Below are positions 19,366 through 27,402 of a stretch of DNA of 64,000 bases, one piece after another (within the stretch, counting starts at the first letter, position 1; every line of letters starts with the position of its first letter). The DNA lies in the NCBI RefSeq assembly GCF_024611995.1, contig NZ_CP102509.1, positions 8,432,001 through 8,496,000 on the forward strand. Direction: 5' to 3'. The notes beneath the pieces are model-generated. The model was not told where the DNA came from and ran no database searches. It saw nothing but the letters and a program-made list of their open reading frames with translations. The translations under genes were made by a program, and so were the position numbers. This DNA comes from Streptomyces sp. NBC_00162. Its GTDB lineage: Bacteria > Actinomycetota > Actinomycetes > Streptomycetales > Streptomycetaceae.

Positions 19366-19605
19366 GTGAATGTCGATCTCGTGGCGGTGCTGGCGCCTGT
19401 ACTGGTTGCCCTGGTTGGGTTGCTGCTCCGTTCCCGTGCTGGGAGCCCGAACCACTGGGACGTGCTGCACGAGCTGGCACGCGGGCGAGTGAGCGCGGGG
19501 ATGGAGAGGGAGCGTCGGTCTACCCTGAGGATGTTGCTCGAAAGCCCCCCTGACGACGGATTGCATGCGGAGAATACAGACGCAGGGAACGTCTCGCGGG
19601 GGTAG
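19366..19605 (+). CDS. small single-pass membrane protein (hypothetical)
   Basis: 79 residues from GTG at 19366. The first 22 residues form one hydrophobic segment (LVAVLAPVLVALVGLLL), followed by a charged amphipathic stretch (RGRVSAGMERERRSTLR). It is antisense to the broken 3' end of the phosphotransferase remnant. The coding call rests on composition alone, so confidence is low. Confidence 0.35.
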   Translation: MNVDLVAVLAPVLVALVGLLLRSRAGSPNHWDVLHELARGRVSAGMERERRSTLRMLLESPPDDGLHAENTDAGNVSRG

Positions 19606-20001
19606 GAGCCGAGGAGTTCGGGGGCCGGAGTTCCGGGGAGGAAGGACTGGATCATCCAGTCCCGTCCGATCGTCTCGTGTGACCAGTCCGCTCCCAGCAC
19701 ACGCGGCATGAGCGGTGCGATCGGGGCGAGCCACGGTACGGAGGCGTACTCGTTGCGCATCAGCTCTGGTTCGGAGTGGAACTGGCGGTCCGGGGCGGGT
19801 GCAGCCCGCAGCACGACGGGCTCCCGCTGCCCGGCCAGGTCGATGCGGTAGCTGGTGTTGTACCTCCCGCCGCCCAGCTCGGGTTGCGGCCAGCACCTCG
19901 GTGTCGGCGCCGAAGGCGCGACGGAACACGGCCAGGATCTCGCGATCGGTGAGGCCTTGCTGAAAGGCGTCGGCGGGGCGTTCGATGGCGTTCAGTTCCA
20001 T
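19585..20001 (-). pseudogene. aminoglycoside phosphotransferase family remnant
   Basis: The start MELNAIERPADAF (ATG 20001, ribosome site AGAAGGG) leads into an APH/kinase N-lobe: ELGGGRYNTSYRI (nucleotide-binding loop) and PVVLRAAP. The frame shifts near 19885 because one extra base is present. Homology then continues through SFLPGTPAPELLGSYPRE and stops near 19587. The catalytic HGD and DFD loops are missing, so no active kinase can be made. Confidence 0.75.
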
Positions 20002-20044
20002 GGGATTTCCCTTCTGCGCGGGTGAAGGAAGCGCTGGGCGCCCG

Positions 20045-20380
20045 CTACTGGCGGGGCTGGCGGCCGGTGGCCGAGGCAACCCAGGCGATCTCGCTGTCGC
20101 CGTAGGCGGTGCGTACCCCTGAGAAGGACATACCCTCGGCGCTGCCCAGATCCGTGAGCCGGTACGGGCGGGGCCGGGCGAACTCGCGTCCGTAGGCGAT
20201 CAGTCGGCGGATCTCGGTCTCGGCCTGCGCCCGGCGCTGCCGGGCGGAGTCGATGGCCGTCATCAGCGGCTCGTTGGCTTCGGGGTCCGCGTCCGAGGCC
20301 GCCTCCAGGTTGAAGGCCGTCTCCTTGCGGGAGGCCTCGACGTCGTCACGGACGGCCTCGTAGATCTCCGGGGTCAACAT
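20045..20380 (-). CDS. hypothetical protein with coiled coil and HTH-like tail
   Basis: 111 residues. The N-terminal two thirds are acidic and helical (VRDDVEASRKETAFNLEAAS...ARQRRAQAETEIRRLIAYG). The tail YRLTDLGSAEGMSFSGVRTAYG looks like a helix-turn-helix, and the end SATGRQPRQ is also typical of a small actinomycete regulator family. It lies just upstream of the phosphotransferase remnant in the same direction, so the two probably formed an operon. Confidence 0.6.
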   Translation of the reverse strand: MLTPEIYEAVRDDVEASRKETAFNLEAASDADPEANEPLMTAIDSARQRRAQAETEIRRLIAYGREFARPRPYRLTDLGSAEGMSFSGVRTAYGDSEIAWVASATGRQPRQ

Positions 20381-20808
20381 CCCCCGGTTCGTGCATCGGG
20401 TGCACGATCGCTGCGATCTCGGCGAAGAGGGTTCATAGCTTCAGTGCGCGCAAAGAATTGCGATCAACACAAGACATTTGCGCGGATCGCCACCCGGCTT
20501 CCGGGTGGCGCATCGCCGATGGCTGACCGCGCAGGCAACAGCGCCTCTGGCGTCAGCCGGCGCATCGAGGCAGTCGCGCCCACCGCCGCCGGTCTGGCCT
20601 CGCCCCTCTGGGCTGACGGCTGCCCCTTCCATCGCTAGTCGGCCGCGCTGCCTGCCGATGACGGTCTCACCGGCCTGGTGCGTATCGGCGTCGCCTGCCG
20701 GGGGTCGGGCGCAGCCGGGAGCAACCCCGGGCCCCCTGGCCTCCTCTTGACAGTAGCAAGGCGAGCCATTTGGTCTCCGCAATGCAGACATCTCAAGGAA
20801 GTCTGGTT
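20381..20808 (+). other. intergenic region, no gene recognised
   Basis: Frames here are short and lack recognisable protein. AAGGAAG ends about 8 bases before the ATG at 20809 and supports that start for the glycosyltransferase. Confidence 0.45.
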
Positions 20809-22635
20809 ATGACGCAACTGACCCTCTCGGACCCTGCCGGGGCCGAAGACGCCCGGTGCGCCGGGGATCCCTCGGCGGACAGCCGTACCCGCGCAGGGTG
20901 GTGGCAGGCCCGCTGGGTGGTGCCGTCGGCGCTCGCCGTCGGATACGTGCTCAACGTGCTCTTCCGGCTCTCCCTGGTCACCGATCAGGACTACCCGACG
21001 GTCAGCCCGGACGAGCAGATGTACCTGGTGATGGCCAGAATCATGGCCGGCAGACCGACGACCGCGATCCACGGCGATCAGATCATCCCAGGCGGGTACT
21101 CGCTGCTCATCTCGCCGGCCATGCGCCTCACCCAGGACCCGGTGCACGCGTACCACCTGATCATGGGCATCAACGCCCTCATCAGCTGCCTGATGCTCCC
21201 CGTCGCGTACTGGGCACTGCGCCGTCTGAACATCTCCCGGCCGGTCTCGTACGCCGCCGCCCTTGCCGCGGTGATGCTCCCGACCGTGCTCTTCTACACG
21301 CAGTACGCGATGGCCGACACCCCACTGCCGGTCCTGGTGCTGCTGTGGCTGACCGGTGTGCACGGCCTGTTCTCCGAGGGCAGCGGGCGCCGCAGGATCT
21401 GGTTCGGCCTGCTGGCCGGCCTTGCCGCCGGGTACTGCCTGCTCACCCACGACCGTGGCGGCGTGATCATCGCCTTGACCGCCGTGGTGCTGTTGGTGGC
21501 GCTGGCCTTCAACTGGGCACCACGCATGGCCAGTGCGCTGGCGCTGGCGGCGCTGGCCGTGATGTTCGTCGTCAAACAGCTGATGACCGCCTGGCTGATG
21601 TCGCGGATTGACGGGGCCCTCCCGAGCGAAGTCGGCAATGCCGTCTTCGAGACGCTGGCGAACAGCCAGCTGATGCGCCGCACCTTCATGCGGGCGACCG
21701 GCCACCTCTGGTACTTCATGACCTCCACGTGGGGTCTGGGTGCGCTGGCCCTCGTGGTCTGCGTGTACGCGCTGTTCAGCAAGCGCTTCAGCCTGGCCAA
21801 CCGTGTGACTGCCTTCCTCATGGTTGCGCTGCTGGGCGGCATCACACTGGCGGCGGCCGCTGGCCTGCCCGCCGACGGCCGGATCGACACCATCACCTAC
21901 GCCCGCTACCTGTCCCCGCTGGCCGCGGTGTACGTGCTGGTCGCGGTGGCGGCGCTCTACCACGTCCGCGGCTGGAAGAAGATCGTCGCGCTCGGCACGG
22001 CCGCCTCCGGTGTGACGCTGGCGCTCATGGCGGTGCTAGTCCACATGGCGGCCAAGGAGCTTCACGAGTCCTACTTCGTCGTCTGGGGCCTGCCGGACGC
22101 CACCTTCCTCTCCAGCCTCTGGACCGCCGAGGACAATTGGGGCAGCTTCCACGCCGGTCGCACCACGGTGGTCGCCCTGATCGTGCTCGCCGTCGTCCTG
22201 CTGCTGCGCCTGCTTGGCGGCAACCGCAGGGCCGCGCTCGCCACCGGCGCCGTCGCGGTGTCGCTGGCGGTGTTCGCCGGCGTCGGGAGCGTGGCCGTCA
22301 CCGACCACATCACCAAGCCCCGGACCAGATGGGCCGAAAGGATTGCCACCGGTTTCGTCCAGGAGGCCGGCATCCGGCCCGGCGACTGGGTGGTGATGGA
22401 CGATGGCCTCGTTTGGGAGATCCGCGCGACGCTGACCTTCCTGGTGCTCGACGGCCGGGTCTGGTCCCGCGCCCTGAGCAAGAACGGGGCCGTGCCGGCC
22501 GAGGCCAACGTCGCTGTGCTCCCCCTCTCCGACGAGAAGGCCCCGGCCACCGACAGCTGGCGCGACGCCCCGCCCGGCTGGCACGTCGACCGGGATGTCC
22601 GGGAGCACCGCTGCGTCATCTGGCGCCGAGGCTAG
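20809..22635 (+). CDS. GT-C type membrane glycosyltransferase (ArnT/PMT-like)
   Basis: About 608 residues with roughly 11-13 hydrophobic segments. The early extracytoplasmic acidic motif SPDEQMY just after the first segment fits the D-E catalytic loop of GT-C enzymes, which use polyprenyl-phosphate sugars on the outer face of the membrane. The C-terminus ends in a soluble domain (GDWVVMDDGLVWEIRATLTF). The ATG at 20809 is preferred over upstream TTG/ATG codons because it follows AAGGAAG. It stands alone; acceptor and sugar are unknown. Confidence 0.75.
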   Translation: MTQLTLSDPAGAEDARCAGDPSADSRTRAGWWQARWVVPSALAVGYVLNVLFRLSLVTDQDYPTVSPDEQMYLVMARIMAGRPTTAIHGDQIIPGGYSLLISPAMRLTQDPVHAYHLIMGINALISCLMLPVAYWALRRLNISRPVSYAAALAAVMLPTVLFYTQYAMADTPLPVLVLLWLTGVHGLFSEGSGRRRIWFGLLAGLAAGYCLLTHDRGGVIIALTAVVLLVALAFNWAPRMASALALAALAVMFVVKQLMTAWLMSRIDGALPSEVGNAVFETLANSQLMRRTFMRATGHLWYFMTSTWGLGALALVVCVYALFSKRFSLANRVTAFLMVALLGGITLAAAAGLPADGRIDTITYARYLSPLAAVYVLVAVAALYHVRGWKKIVALGTAASGVTLALMAVLVHMAAKELHESYFVVWGLPDATFLSSLWTAEDNWGSFHAGRTTVVALIVLAVVLLLRLLGGNRRAALATGAVAVSLAVFAGVGSVAVTDHITKPRTRWAERIATGFVQEAGIRPGDWVVMDDGLVWEIRATLTFLVLDGRVWSRALSKNGAVPAEANVAVLPLSDEKAPATDSWRDAPPGWHVDRDVREHRCVIWRRG

Positions 22636-22659
22636 CCCTGCCGAAGGTGTGGCATCGGG

Positions 22660-22811
22660 CAGCCGTGACGCCCGCCATCGTTGTCCTGCCCCGTCGCTGG
22701 GTCGTCGCACGCACGCCGACCTGGCCTATGCACGCCCGCCGCCACGCACGCAACTACAAACGACTCGTACAGCACAGTGAAGCCCTCATCACTGGGCCGC
22801 CGTCACTCTGA
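22660..22811 (+). pseudogene. IS5/IS4-type transposase C-terminal remnant
   Basis: Encodes VLPRRWVVARTPTWPMHARR...NYKRLVQHSEALI, the C-terminal 'PRRWVVERT...ARDYERL' motif of IS5-type transposases with several substitutions. It ends at a stop after ITGPPSL. Between here and 23301 I see no gene, only short repeats of GGGCAAGCC and its complement around 23128-23180. Confidence 0.6.
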
Positions 22812-23301
22812 TGACCCGCAGGATCGTTCAGAAGAAGATCTTCAGGGACTTCAGAGGACAAGCAAAGACTGCCGGAGGCGGATAGGGGTACCGGCACAGA
22901 ACCTGCAACGAGGTTCGCCACCCAGAACTGCTAGTGCTGATACCGCGAACCCTTGTCAGGTTGGGTGTTAGGCGGCTCTGATCGGCGTCGACGAACCGGA
23001 GCGGCACCGCGCCCGTTACCCCGAAGCGGTCGGCCGCTGACCGCCACGCACGATGCCGGGCACGTCCCGCTCGAGACACCGCGTGGGACGGATCGGCCCA
23101 CTGTGGGAGCCGGCATAACCGGCTGGGCAAGCCCAAGGGGAGCTTGGGCAAGCCGCCCTGAACAGCGGCTTGCCCAACGTTGCCGGAGCGCCTTCTCGGA
23201 GGACGGTTCGTGAGTTTTTGAGCGGCTCTGTCGTCGCTTGATGGTGTGGGTGCGGGGCGGAATCGGCTGGCCCGTAGGCGCTCGTCTGCTGGCGACGCCT
23301 G

Positions 23302-23706
23302 TCACAGCCGGTCCGGGCTCTCGCCCTCTCGACGTAGCCATTCCCTGACCGAAGGAGCATGGTCAAGGAGTTGGCTGACCTGCATGCCTTCTTCGCGTGA
23401 GGTCACCCTCGGCAGCGGGGCGAAGTCGTCGGGAAGTACGTCCAGCAGGCTCATCACTCGGTCTCCCGCACGCAGAGTGATCAATAGCTCGCACCGCAGC
23501 TGACGTGGAACGTCCGGGCGGTGGGGCAGGCTGTTCCACAGGGCTGGCCACAGGTAGTGGGTTCCATCGGGCGCCGCATTCGCTTGCACCCACGCTGGGT
23601 CCAATCGCTGGTTCAGGCTGAGGACAGACGCCCGCTCCTCCAGCCTGAACAACGAGGCCGAATCGACGACTTTGACCTCGTGAGGCAGCGGCTGATCGAA
23701 GTGCAT
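23302..23706 (-). CDS. hypothetical protein
   Basis: 134 residues from ATG 23706, soluble, with no recognised domain. It is rich in Leu, Pro and Arg with an ordered alternation (LFRLEERASVLSLNQRL, LRCELLITLRAGDRV). Its start lies immediately downstream of a patchwork of gene fragments, so its own upstream region may have been replaced. Confidence 0.5.
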   Translation of the reverse strand: MHFDQPLPHEVKVVDSASLFRLEERASVLSLNQRLDPAWVQANAAPDGTHYLWPALWNSLPHRPDVPRQLRCELLITLRAGDRVMSLLDVLPDDFAPLPRVTSREEGMQVSQLLDHAPSVREWLRREGESPDRL

Positions 23707-23729
23707 CGCCCCATGCTGCCCCACAGCAC

Positions 23730-23915
23730 TCTGATGCGCGCGGCGTCCTCGTCGGTCAGCTTGAGTCCCTTGCGGAAGAAGTGGCCGATGACTCCGCCTC
23801 CGACTGCGCCTCCGCCTCCGGCGGCTCCTCCGAGCAGGGAGAGACCGCCTGCCGGAATCGCCGCGACCACGCCCAGGGCGACGCCGACCCCCATGCCGTT
23901 CTTGCTGGCGCGTTT
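23730..23915 (-). pseudogene. glycine-zipper membrane protein fragment (DUF1269-like)
   Basis: A segment encodes MGVGVALGVVAAIPAGG followed by GGAAGGGGAVGGGVIGHFFRKGL and LTDEDAARI, the glycine-zipper plus short amphipathic tail typical of DUF1269-type membrane proteins. It is cut on the 5' side at the TetR-like fragment and loses similarity before the next gene. Confidence 0.5.
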
Positions 23916-23993
23916 TCGTCCAGCCCTGGGGGCGGAGGCTTTCGAAGCCGTCCAGGAGGAGGACCAGGGCGGATTCGAACTCGAACCTCGGCA
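23916..23993 (-). repeat. duplicate fragment of the TetR gene 3' end
   Basis: About 75 bp matches 24957-25031 with few changes and encodes the same C-terminal sequence (FEFESALVLLLDGFESLRPQGW versus FEFALDLLLDGFESLRRQGW). It is a detached copy of the last 25 codons of the TetR regulator 1 kb away, or of a close paralogue. Confidence 0.75.
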
Positions 23994-24118
23994 ACCTCGC
24001 CGCGGCGGACTTGGGCCAGATCACCCGGGCCGTGAAGCACCGGCTCAGACAGATTCAGTACCGCCCGGACCTGGTCGACGGCTGCCTCACCGGAACCGGA
24101 CTCACCCTCGTTGACCAG
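23984..24118 (+). pseudogene. IS630-type transposase C-terminal remnant
   Basis: Encodes NLAAADLGQITRAVKHRL...IQYRPDLVDGCLTGTGLTL. This matches the usual ending of actinomycete IS630-family transposases (IQYRP..LDGCLAGTGL). Nothing else of the element remains. Confidence 0.65.
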
Positions 24119-24156
24119 CCGAGACCGCATCGGATCAGCGCGACTGGAGCCGGTCG

Positions 24157-24618
24157 TCATCCCGGAGTAGCCGTTGCCGCTGACTCGGGCGGATAGAGGT
24201 CGAGCACGATGTCGAGCCCCAGCGCGCCAACCTCCGACAGCAGGCCAGCCGGCAGGACACAGCCTCCCTGACCGTTCTCGCTGCCAAAGCCAAGAAGCAG
24301 CTCCAGGTCACAGTCGGCGGACAGGTGCGCCAGCTCCTCGCGACACCTGTCGACGAGTCCGACCAGCGTTCGGACGTGATCCGCAAGCTCGCTGTCGTTG
24401 CACAGTCCGCTCCGTCGGATCCAGACACTGCTCTCCCGTCGAGCACTGGACGGATTGCGGGGACTCATCAGGCTGCCCCGCTCGAACTGCTCGTCGGCTG
24501 TGATCCCCAGGCGAACCGAGATCCCGCTGGCGCTGATTGCTCGGCTCGTGATCCGGATCGATCCGGCCGACCACTTCGTGACCGGCGCAACCGGCTGCAT
24601 CGTCAAGTCCTCTGGCAC
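24157..24618 (-). CDS. DUF4279 domain-containing protein
   Basis: 153 residues from ATG 24618 (a second ATG lies six codons in). The C-terminal half has the DUF4279 pattern: CDLELLLGFGSENGQGGCVL followed by LSEVGALGLDIVLDLYP. The N-terminal part has the strand IRITSRAISASGISVRLGI. DUF4279 proteins are small, uncharacterised and often found as stand-alone genes or near toxin systems. No operon partner is visible here. Confidence 0.75.
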   Translation of the reverse strand: MPEDLTMQPVAPVTKWSAGSIRITSRAISASGISVRLGITADEQFERGSLMSPRNPSSARRESSVWIRRSGLCNDSELADHVRTLVGLVDRCREELAHLSADCDLELLLGFGSENGQGGCVLPAGLLSEVGALGLDIVLDLYPPESAATATPG

Positions 24619-24940
24619 GTACTCACGATCGCAGGCCAGCCCGCAGTACGCGAACGTATTCCGCGGGCTCCCACATGCGCGGTCAACGAGACCGACACCA
24701 CGAGTTCAAGTTCAGTACCGAAGAGAAACGGATTAGTTGGGTTGCGAGCCCCACGTCATCGCGGACCAGGCATCCACCCGGCTGCCGGTGCCGGCGTACA
24801 TGTGACCAACACGTACGCCGACAGGTGTTGCCGGATCCGCGTGGGAACGGCGCCGAGCGCACGCGGGCCCGCGCGCAACCACTGGCCCCGGCTTGGCGGG
24901 GTTTCCCACTCCCTTCGACGCTAGATCAGCCCCCGCACCG

Positions 24941-25624
24941 CTATGCCTTCCGCGCGGACGTCCAGCCCTGGCGGCGGAGGCTTTCGAAGCCGTCCAGGAG
25001 GAGGTCCAGGGCGAATTCGAACTCGAACTGGTCGTCGCAGCCGCCACCGACCGTGGAGCCCCCGTCGTGTGCGGCGGTCGCGGCCAGTTCCGCGATGTGG
25101 GGGTAGCGCGCCGCCAGCCCGGGGTCCGGGGGGCCGGAGGGGCCCGAGGTGTCGAACAGTTCCTGGCTGAAGCCGAGCAGGCGGCTGCCCATCGCGTGCA
25201 TAACGTGGTGCGTGAGGTCGGCGGAGAGGCCGCCGTCCCGGAAGCTTCCGGCCATCGAGTCCAGGTACGCCAGCACGGCCGGGGTGGGGCCGGTCCGCGA
25301 CTCGATGACCCGGGCCGCCCAGGGGTGGCGCAGCAGGACCTGCCGGGCCGAGAGGATCCGCCCGCGGACCACGCGCTGCCAGTCGGGGCCTGCGGCCGGC
25401 GGGTCGATCTCGCCGACGACGGCGTCGGTCATGCCGTCGAGCAGCTCCTCTTTGTTGGCCACATGCTTGTAGAGGGCCATCGGTACGACGTCCAGTTCCT
25501 GCGCGAGCCTGCGCATGCTGAGCGTGTCGATGCCGGTGGCGTCGGCGAGCGCGACGGCTGCGCGCAGGACGCGGTCCCTGTTCAGGGGGATCCGTTGCGT
25601 GTGCGTGGCTTCCTGCCGGGTCAT
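24941..25624 (-). CDS. TetR/AcrR family transcriptional regulator
   Basis: 227 residues. The N-terminal TetR helix-turn-helix is complete: RVLRAAVALADATGIDTLSMRRLAQEL then MALYKHVANKEELLDGM (residues 18-65). The C-terminal domain is of the TetR_C type that follows this HTH. It is divergent from the DUF4386 gene, and two perfect 15-bp palindromes lie between them, so it very likely represses itself and the divergent gene. Its last 25 codons also occur as a fragment at 23916. Confidence 0.9.
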   Translation of the reverse strand: MTRQEATHTQRIPLNRDRVLRAAVALADATGIDTLSMRRLAQELDVVPMALYKHVANKEELLDGMTDAVVGEIDPPAAGPDWQRVVRGRILSARQVLLRHPWAARVIESRTGPTPAVLAYLDSMAGSFRDGGLSADLTHHVMHAMGSRLLGFSQELFDTSGPSGPPDPGLAARYPHIAELAATAAHDGGSTVGGGCDDQFEFEFALDLLLDGFESLRRQGWTSARKA

Positions 25625-25663
25625 TCCGGTTCGGCCCCTTCCCTCCTCGACAGCGCCCTCTCC

Positions 25664-25715
25664 TTGACGAGTGTACGCCGTACACCTATGGTTCTGTCAG
25701 GTGTACGGCGTACAC
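25664..25715 (+). promoter_or_regulatory. promoter with two TetR operators
   Basis: GTGTACGCCGTACAC (25671-25685) and GTGTACGGCGTACAC (25701-25715) are both palindromic and 30 bp centre to centre. The first lies in the 17-bp spacer between TTGACG (25664-25669) and TATGGT (25687-25692), a good promoter reading toward the DUF4386 gene. Binding of the divergent TetR protein would block it. Confidence 0.8.
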
Positions 25716-25742
25716 CACCATCGAGCGAGGGGTACCGAGAAG

Positions 25743-26447
25743 ATGAGTCCGGACCGGAGAACCGCGGTGGCCACCGGGTCGCTGTTCCTGCTGACCGAGG
25801 TCGCCGCGATAGCCGGGGCGGTTCTGTACCGCCCCCTGCTGGGCGCGGCGGACGGTCATCTCGCGCAGGGCGCCGACACGCGGGCGCTGCTCGGGGTGCT
25901 CTGCGAGGTGGTGCTGGTGGTGGCGGTGGCCGGTACCGGGGCGGCGCTGTTCCCCGTCCTGCGGCGCCACGGCGAGGGGCTCGCGCTCGGGTACGCCTTC
26001 GGGCGGCTGCTGGAGGCGGCCGTCATCGCCCTCGGGATCGTCGCAGTCCTGGCGCTCGTCACCCTGCGGCGGGACGCGGGGGCGGCGGCCGGCGCCGACG
26101 TCGCGCTGGCGGCCGTGCACGACTGGACGTTTCTGCTCGGGCCCAACATCGCCCTCGGCCTGAACACCGTCCTGCTCGCGTACCTGGCGTACCGCGCACG
26201 GCTCGTGCCGCGCTTCATCGCCGTGCTCGGGCTGGTTGGCGGGCCGCTGATCTGCGCCTCGGCCGTCGCCGTGATGTTCGGGGCCTACGCGCAGCTCTCC
26301 GTGGCGGGGTCGGCCGCCGCGCTGCCGGTGTTCGCCTGGGAGCTGGGGCTGGCCGGGTGGCTGATCGTCAGGGGGTTCGGGCCCGGATCGGGCGCCGCGT
26401 CCCGGGCAGACGGAGAAGTGGCTGATCCGGCAGGTGTCCGTCGGTGA
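25743..26447 (+). CDS. DUF4386 family membrane protein
   Basis: About 234 residues from ATG 25743 with five to six hydrophobic segments. It has the DUF4386 features: an N-terminal ATGSLFLLTEVAAIAGAVLY, a central LGPNIALGLNTVLLAYLAYRARLVPR and the following FIAVLGLVGGPLI. Function is unknown; the family is usually paired with a TetR-type repressor, as here. The start lies 27 bp after the second operator. Confidence 0.85.
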   Translation: MSPDRRTAVATGSLFLLTEVAAIAGAVLYRPLLGAADGHLAQGADTRALLGVLCEVVLVVAVAGTGAALFPVLRRHGEGLALGYAFGRLLEAAVIALGIVAVLALVTLRRDAGAAAGADVALAAVHDWTFLLGPNIALGLNTVLLAYLAYRARLVPRFIAVLGLVGGPLICASAVAVMFGAYAQLSVAGSAAALPVFAWELGLAGWLIVRGFGPGSGAASRADGEVADPAGVRR

Positions 26448-26635
26448 GGCCGACCCGAGGTTGACGGCGGTGCCGTCCGGGGCGACGCGCCAGCGCAGCT
26501 TCATGCGGGGATGCGTCCCTTCCGAAGATGATCAAGAGGTCACTGCGGGGCCGACCCTGGGCGGGCCGAGAGCGGCGAATCGATCCGCCGCGGGCCGTGG
26601 CACGGCGCCGTGTCCGCAACCGGCTGGGGCGCGGC

Positions 26636-26746
26636 TTGCGCGGCGGACGGCCGCCGAAGTCCGCCAGAGACGACTGCAAGCAGCGGCACGCTGTCGAGTG
26701 GGGCATCCACCGACTCAAACGACACCTGGCTTTGTTCACAGGTTGT
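26636..26746 (+). pseudogene. IS5-family transposase C-terminal remnant
   Basis: Encodes RGGRPPKSARDDCKQRHAVEW then IHRLKRHLALFT, the C-terminal Glu-containing motif of an IS5-family transposase. It runs directly into a small inverted-repeat element. The remainder of 26448-27038 has no convincing gene. Confidence 0.65.
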
Positions 26747-26888
26747 GGTTCTGGCTCAACTTCTGTGGTGACGGCTCGACGCTCAATACTTCGGGACGCT
26801 GAACAATGAGAACCAGCAGGTCGGCGCGTTGGCCCGACGGTGGGCACGAGCGCGCCCGGCGCAGCTCCACAGAAGTTGAGCCAGAACC
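26747..26888. repeat. 142-bp MITE-like element with 22-bp perfect inverted repeats
   Basis: The end sequence 26747-26768 (GGTTCTGGCTCAACTTCTGT plus GG) recurs exactly inverted at 26867-26888. The interior of about 98 bp has no coding capacity. It is either a miniature transposable element or a deletion remnant whose transposase is gone. Confidence 0.65.
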
Positions 26889-27038
26889 TTGAATTTGGCT
26901 CTGACCGCAGTTTCGTGAACGGCCTGGTGTCGATCAGCGGTCACGTACGAGGGCAGGAGGGCGCAAGTCCACTGGCCGATCCACCGCAGGCCCCTCCCGT
27001 GTCCTCAAGTGCCGTTCAGCACCCTGGGTGATTCGTGT

Positions 27039-27398
27039 CTACCAGGCATCCCAGAGCGCACCGTGACGGTGGCGGACTGGAGGGATATCTGTGTTGTCAA
27101 GGTCATGGCCGGAATGGTGCAGTCCACGTATCCGCTGGGCGTCGAGTCGCCCTTGAAGCCGGGCCCGGCCTTCAGCGGTAGCAATCTCAACGGAGAACGA
27201 GCCCTTCCTGCAGTAGAGCACCATCCACTGCCAGGAGGTGATCCTGCGCCGCGACTTCGTCGGGGCAGGGCGACGGCCATCGCGCGCGGCATCGGCAAGT
27301 TCAGCGTGCGTGTAGCGGAGGTCATACAGGGACATCGACTCCGATGCGCCTTCTTGGACGCGGAGTTGTCTGGGAGTCGTGCGGACGGTTCGGGACAT
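27039..27398 (-). CDS. conserved actinomycete hypothetical protein, separated from its promoter by an IS
   Basis: 119 residues beginning MSRTVRTTPRQLRV and continuing SMSLYDLRYTHAELADAARDG...RRRI, ending VRHRHGALWDAW. The N- and C-terminal pieces look like a conserved small Streptomyces protein I cannot assign to a function. The middle may be altered. The start codon ends exactly at the CTAG target site of the adjacent IS701-type element, so any native promoter and ribosome site have been displaced. Confidence 0.55.
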   Translation of the reverse strand: MSRTVRTTPRQLRVQEGASESMSLYDLRYTHAELADAARDGRRPAPTKSRRRITSWQWMVLYCRKGSFSVEIATAEGRARLQGRLDAQRIRGLHHSGHDLDNTDIPPVRHRHGALWDAW

Positions 27399-27402
27399 CT
27401 AG

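Noticed and set aside
20635..21963. 442-codon - strand frame opposite the GT-C glycosyltransferase
   Set aside because: His/Gln/Arg-rich shadow without any recognisable domain; the + strand protein has clear membrane segments.
23128..23180. Possible CRISPR-like short repeats (GGGCAAGCC)
   Set aside because: Only three short copies, one inverted, with irregular spacing.
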